A DNA stretch of 64,000 nt. Origin: Stratiolaelaps scimitus (taxonomy: Eukaryota; Arthropoda; Arachnida; Mesostigmata; Laelapidae). This document shows, in pieces, positions 61,281 through 64,000 of this stretch. The stretch's first letter is position 1. Each line of letters starts with the position of its first letter. The notes beneath the pieces are model-generated. The model worked only from the letters and a program-made list of their open reading frames with translations. It did no database searches and was not told the DNA's origin. Location: positions 186,001 through 250,000 of the forward strand of contig JABWDB010000038.1 in the NCBI GenBank assembly GCA_019614645.1, given 5' to 3'. The translations under genes were made by a program, and so were the position numbers.

Positions 61281-64000
61281 GTGAGGTGGGGTTGCAGCTT
61301 ATGCCTAGGATGCAAACAGTACGGCTCCTGTGTTTTCCAATATGGCTATATTTTGTTGTTCCGAATTTAATTATGATATATATATATTTTTTTTTGTGAC
61401 CTCAACAGTTGCAGAAAGCGTGGTGCATCTTATGATCACTTGTCTAATAATATCACAATATTATTTCGCTGACGTGCCATATGAGAGAACTCGAGTATTG
61501 TACAGATTGCGGTGTGTGTAATATAGAAATAAATTTTAGTATTTACCTTTTTACCTTATAGGGCTCGACGCGACACATTTAGGAAAAAATTTCGAACTTA
61601 GGTTTGGGCACTGGTGAGGAAATCGATAAGCATATCGTCGTCAAGTGACCTATAACCGTACCGTTTAACATCATCATTCACTATGTGTAAAAGTTAACAT
61701 ATCGCTGCCGAAATCTGCATAAAAACGCAATTTGTTTCTTGAGTACTTCAACAATTGAAAAAAGGCGAACGCTGTTATGCGCCCAACGGTCACTGAGGAC
61801 GTTCTTTAAATTCCGAGAATGAAGTGCAGTCATATATATGTATATATATACATAATCTCCAAACGGTAGAGAGTTCGTAACGGTCGCGTAGTATCAAGTT
61901 TAGCTGTGGTGATTGTTGGAAGCCAGCCCCTCCCATTAGTTTATCCTAACAAACTGAATGTTGCTTATAATAGAAAAAAAAAGATAATAGGCTCATTGCG
62001 TTCATAAGCATATTTGATCGCTGATTATAACTGGTGAATTGTATTGCCGATTACCTCACGATACGAAATACGAACAGTTTTTGGTGGTCGTACCTGTCCA
62101 GCGTTCGCTCTCCATTAACACGTAAAAATTAAGGGGGGATTGAAAAATACGTCTAAAGGAATTGAAAGACGCCCAAAAGGAACTCGAGAGCTTCCTCCAG
62201 GGTGACCCTTTCCAGTTTCACTGTTGGCCGGCCACGGAGTGAACTACACCTGATGCAACAGCAATCGCTTATCGGATCGGATCCGCTGATTTCCAGGCCA
62301 CTACTCACTTCCTCTTTCTATCGCCATCTCGGATCCTGCTCCTCTCTCTGTTTGTATTTCCCACTTCTGTTTCGTTCATCCATCCATCCATTCATTCATT
62401 TGTTAGCCAGCTGTCAGTTCCAATGGCAGTTGGGTGTCGACCGCTGTCCCAGAGCCGATCGGAGTAACACAAGCGCTTAGTCGTCGTATTCCTCTATTTA
62501 TGGGCCATCCCGATGGTTCAGGTGCACTCAGAAAATGAATTTCTTCGTTCGTTCGTGCAATAGGTGTGGTAAGCCTGAGCAGTGATGAGCACTGATAGAG
62601 TCAGATTCATTGTGCTGATGAGCACTCCGCCTATAACAACCACGATCAGTAGCAAGAAGGCAAGTGATCGCCTTCGAGCCAGTAAGTAACCTGCCGAGCG
62701 ACAGAGTGAGTTCGGTGGCAAAGTGTTCAAGGTGAAGCACGTCGCCTTCAGACAGACGGTAAAGGTAAAGTATCGTATGAAATAATTGCAGCTTTATTCT
62801 TATCATTCCCGAGAAAAAAGAACGCCGCGAATACTTTAGCCGAATGTCACGTGACTCCGCTCAACCTTCGAATGGTGGATACGGAGAACGGCAGATGATA
62901 TCGTTACCTAAATTACTGCAATCAGTACAGAGCCGAGGACGATATAGGTCGTCTCTCGTTTAGATCCGCACGTAGTGACACTTGACATGGAGACCAGCGA
63001 TTCTGCACTGTCTCCAATTCTGTTAGAATAATTCATATGTGGGGATATCACTATTGAACCATGATTTGTGCACCGACTGATTTTCATCACGATAAAATAT
63101 CAATCTAGTGATTGCGGTCTCATTTCGGAGCTGGAAACTCGGGATTCTTTTCGATTAGTACTTCTGCTTCTTTGAAGTTTTAGCATAGACTCGAAAGCCG
63201 TAAGCGGGCTTGGATGTATTCTTTCTCTCACCAGCTATGACTACTACATATAACTGCTATCTTGGTACCTGAAGGCGTAGTGTATCGTATTCATATGACA
63301 GGAATAACTACATTTGTAGACTGATGTAATTGTGAACTCTTAATCGCGACTTAACAAGTACTTAGGGCAGGGTTTCATCTTGCAAACCGTTATTTATTTT
63401 ATATGGACATGCATTGAATCCATCACCTTACTCTGCGGGCAAATTTACAGGTAGTTATCTCAGCGACTCTGTTGTGTGTATGTCTATGCTCATGTTTGCT
63501 TATATCTGTAAAATCAATAGGCCTTGTCTATAAGTACCGCACAACACAAATGAGTAATCATATTTGGCAACATAATACAATTCACTCAGTATATATTCGA
63601 TAGAGCTGTACAGAAGGGTCTTGCAACGCTCAGTTGCTCTCACACACACATATATATATATAATAATAAATTTTCCGGGCTGACCCACAGCCAACATTTA
63701 ACGTCTACGGTGCTCGTGGTATATATATATATATATATATATGGACCGAAGTGTCATAGCAGTGAATCCGGTTAAGGTTCCGCTCTAGTGGTTAACTGCA
63801 ATTGCAATTACTTTACTTCCATGATACAATCATGGCAGAGCAGAGCAGAACTTCTGCAGATTCTTACTTCATTCTCTCAGTGTCCCCTATTTTCTGGAGT
63901 GGTCCCGAGGTATTGTGGTCTCTCCGGTTACAACTCAGAACGAGGTTTAGTAACTTTGGCATGTCCTCCTTTCATGTTGCTGGTGGCTCATGACGAGGCG
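61281..64000. other. Probable intron/intergenic; no secure exon
   Basis: It has (TA)n runs at 61828-61852, 63651-63663 and 63719-63742. A minus-strand hydrophobic frame with an acceptor-like CTCGGCAG at about 62700 (SLAFLLLIVVVIGGVLIS) could be a transmembrane exon. A plus-strand frame on the same bases is equally possible, so neither is called. Confidence 0.4.
63674..63719. repeat. Left terminus of an inverted-repeat/B-box family copy beside (TA)n
   Basis: CCGGGCTGACCCACAGCC followed by AACATTTAACGTCTACGG matches the left end of the 48418 copy. It stops abruptly at a (TA)n array (63719-63742), and TA repeats also lie just to its left. Confidence 0.7.

Noticed and set aside
62518..63090. Two minus-strand hydrophobic frames that might be joined as transmembrane exons
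   Set aside because: Donor and acceptor phases do not match in any way that keeps both frames open, and a plus-strand exon is equally possible on the same bases.
1..64000. Satellite array, CRISPR-like array or gene cluster of an unusual system
   Set aside because: No regularly spaced repeats beyond microsatellites and no cluster of related genes was seen; the genes present are conserved metazoan housekeeping genes.

Overview
The window is eukaryotic nuclear DNA and almost certainly from an arthropod. The genes are split by spliceosomal introns with GT..AG borders, the proteins are metazoan, and the mobile-element remnants (mariner, Tc1-like, R1-like LINE, Ty3/gypsy-like) are typical of arthropods. 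The many (TA)n arrays and moderate gene density would suit a chelicerate such as a mite; that is inference only. No bacterial, CRISPR or operon-like structure is present.

Layout from left to right. (1) 1-10.2 kb: the 5' part of a cytoplasmic dynein intermediate chain gene on the minus strand, with two coding exons at 7805-7945 and 6429-6622; the rest lies beyond the left edge. (2) 10.25-18.7 kb: a complete Ran-binding protein 3 (RanBP3) gene on the plus strand in eight coding exons, divergent from the dynein gene across a GC-rich promoter area. (3) 23.07-31.03 kb: a PRP39/PRPF39 U1 snRNP splicing factor gene on the minus strand in eleven coding exons, convergent with RanBP3. Its first intron carries a decayed LINE ORF1. 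(4) 35.35-36.15 kb: a small two-exon minus-strand gene for a secreted Pro/Tyr/His-rich protein, with a TATA box. (5) 39.6-42.5 kb: the 3' three coding exons of a DHHC palmitoyltransferase (ZDHHC23-like), plus strand. (6) 42.7-54.2 kb: a repeat-rich stretch with gypsy-like, Tc1-like and R1-like relics. (7) 55.5-64 kb: a CpG/trinucleotide-rich region that looks like 5' exon or promoter DNA, an internally deleted mariner, and a probable first coding exon at 61212-61280 of a plus-strand gene running off the right edge.

The genes are ordinary cellular genes with no evident joint pathway: dynein motor assembly, CRM1-dependent nuclear export, U1 snRNP splicing, protein palmitoylation. The less ordinary content is in the repeats: an inverted-repeat family with a Pol III B-box-like core (at least five copies), tRNA-derived SINE-like copies whose tails resemble the R1-like LINE 3' end, a mariner that keeps both termini and the DNA-binding half of its transposase but has lost the catalytic half, and two perfect palindromes (28-bp arms and 25-bp arms). 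I did not find a convincing previously undescribed gene system. Exon borders were read by eye from reading frame, splice signals and remembered family sequence, not computed.
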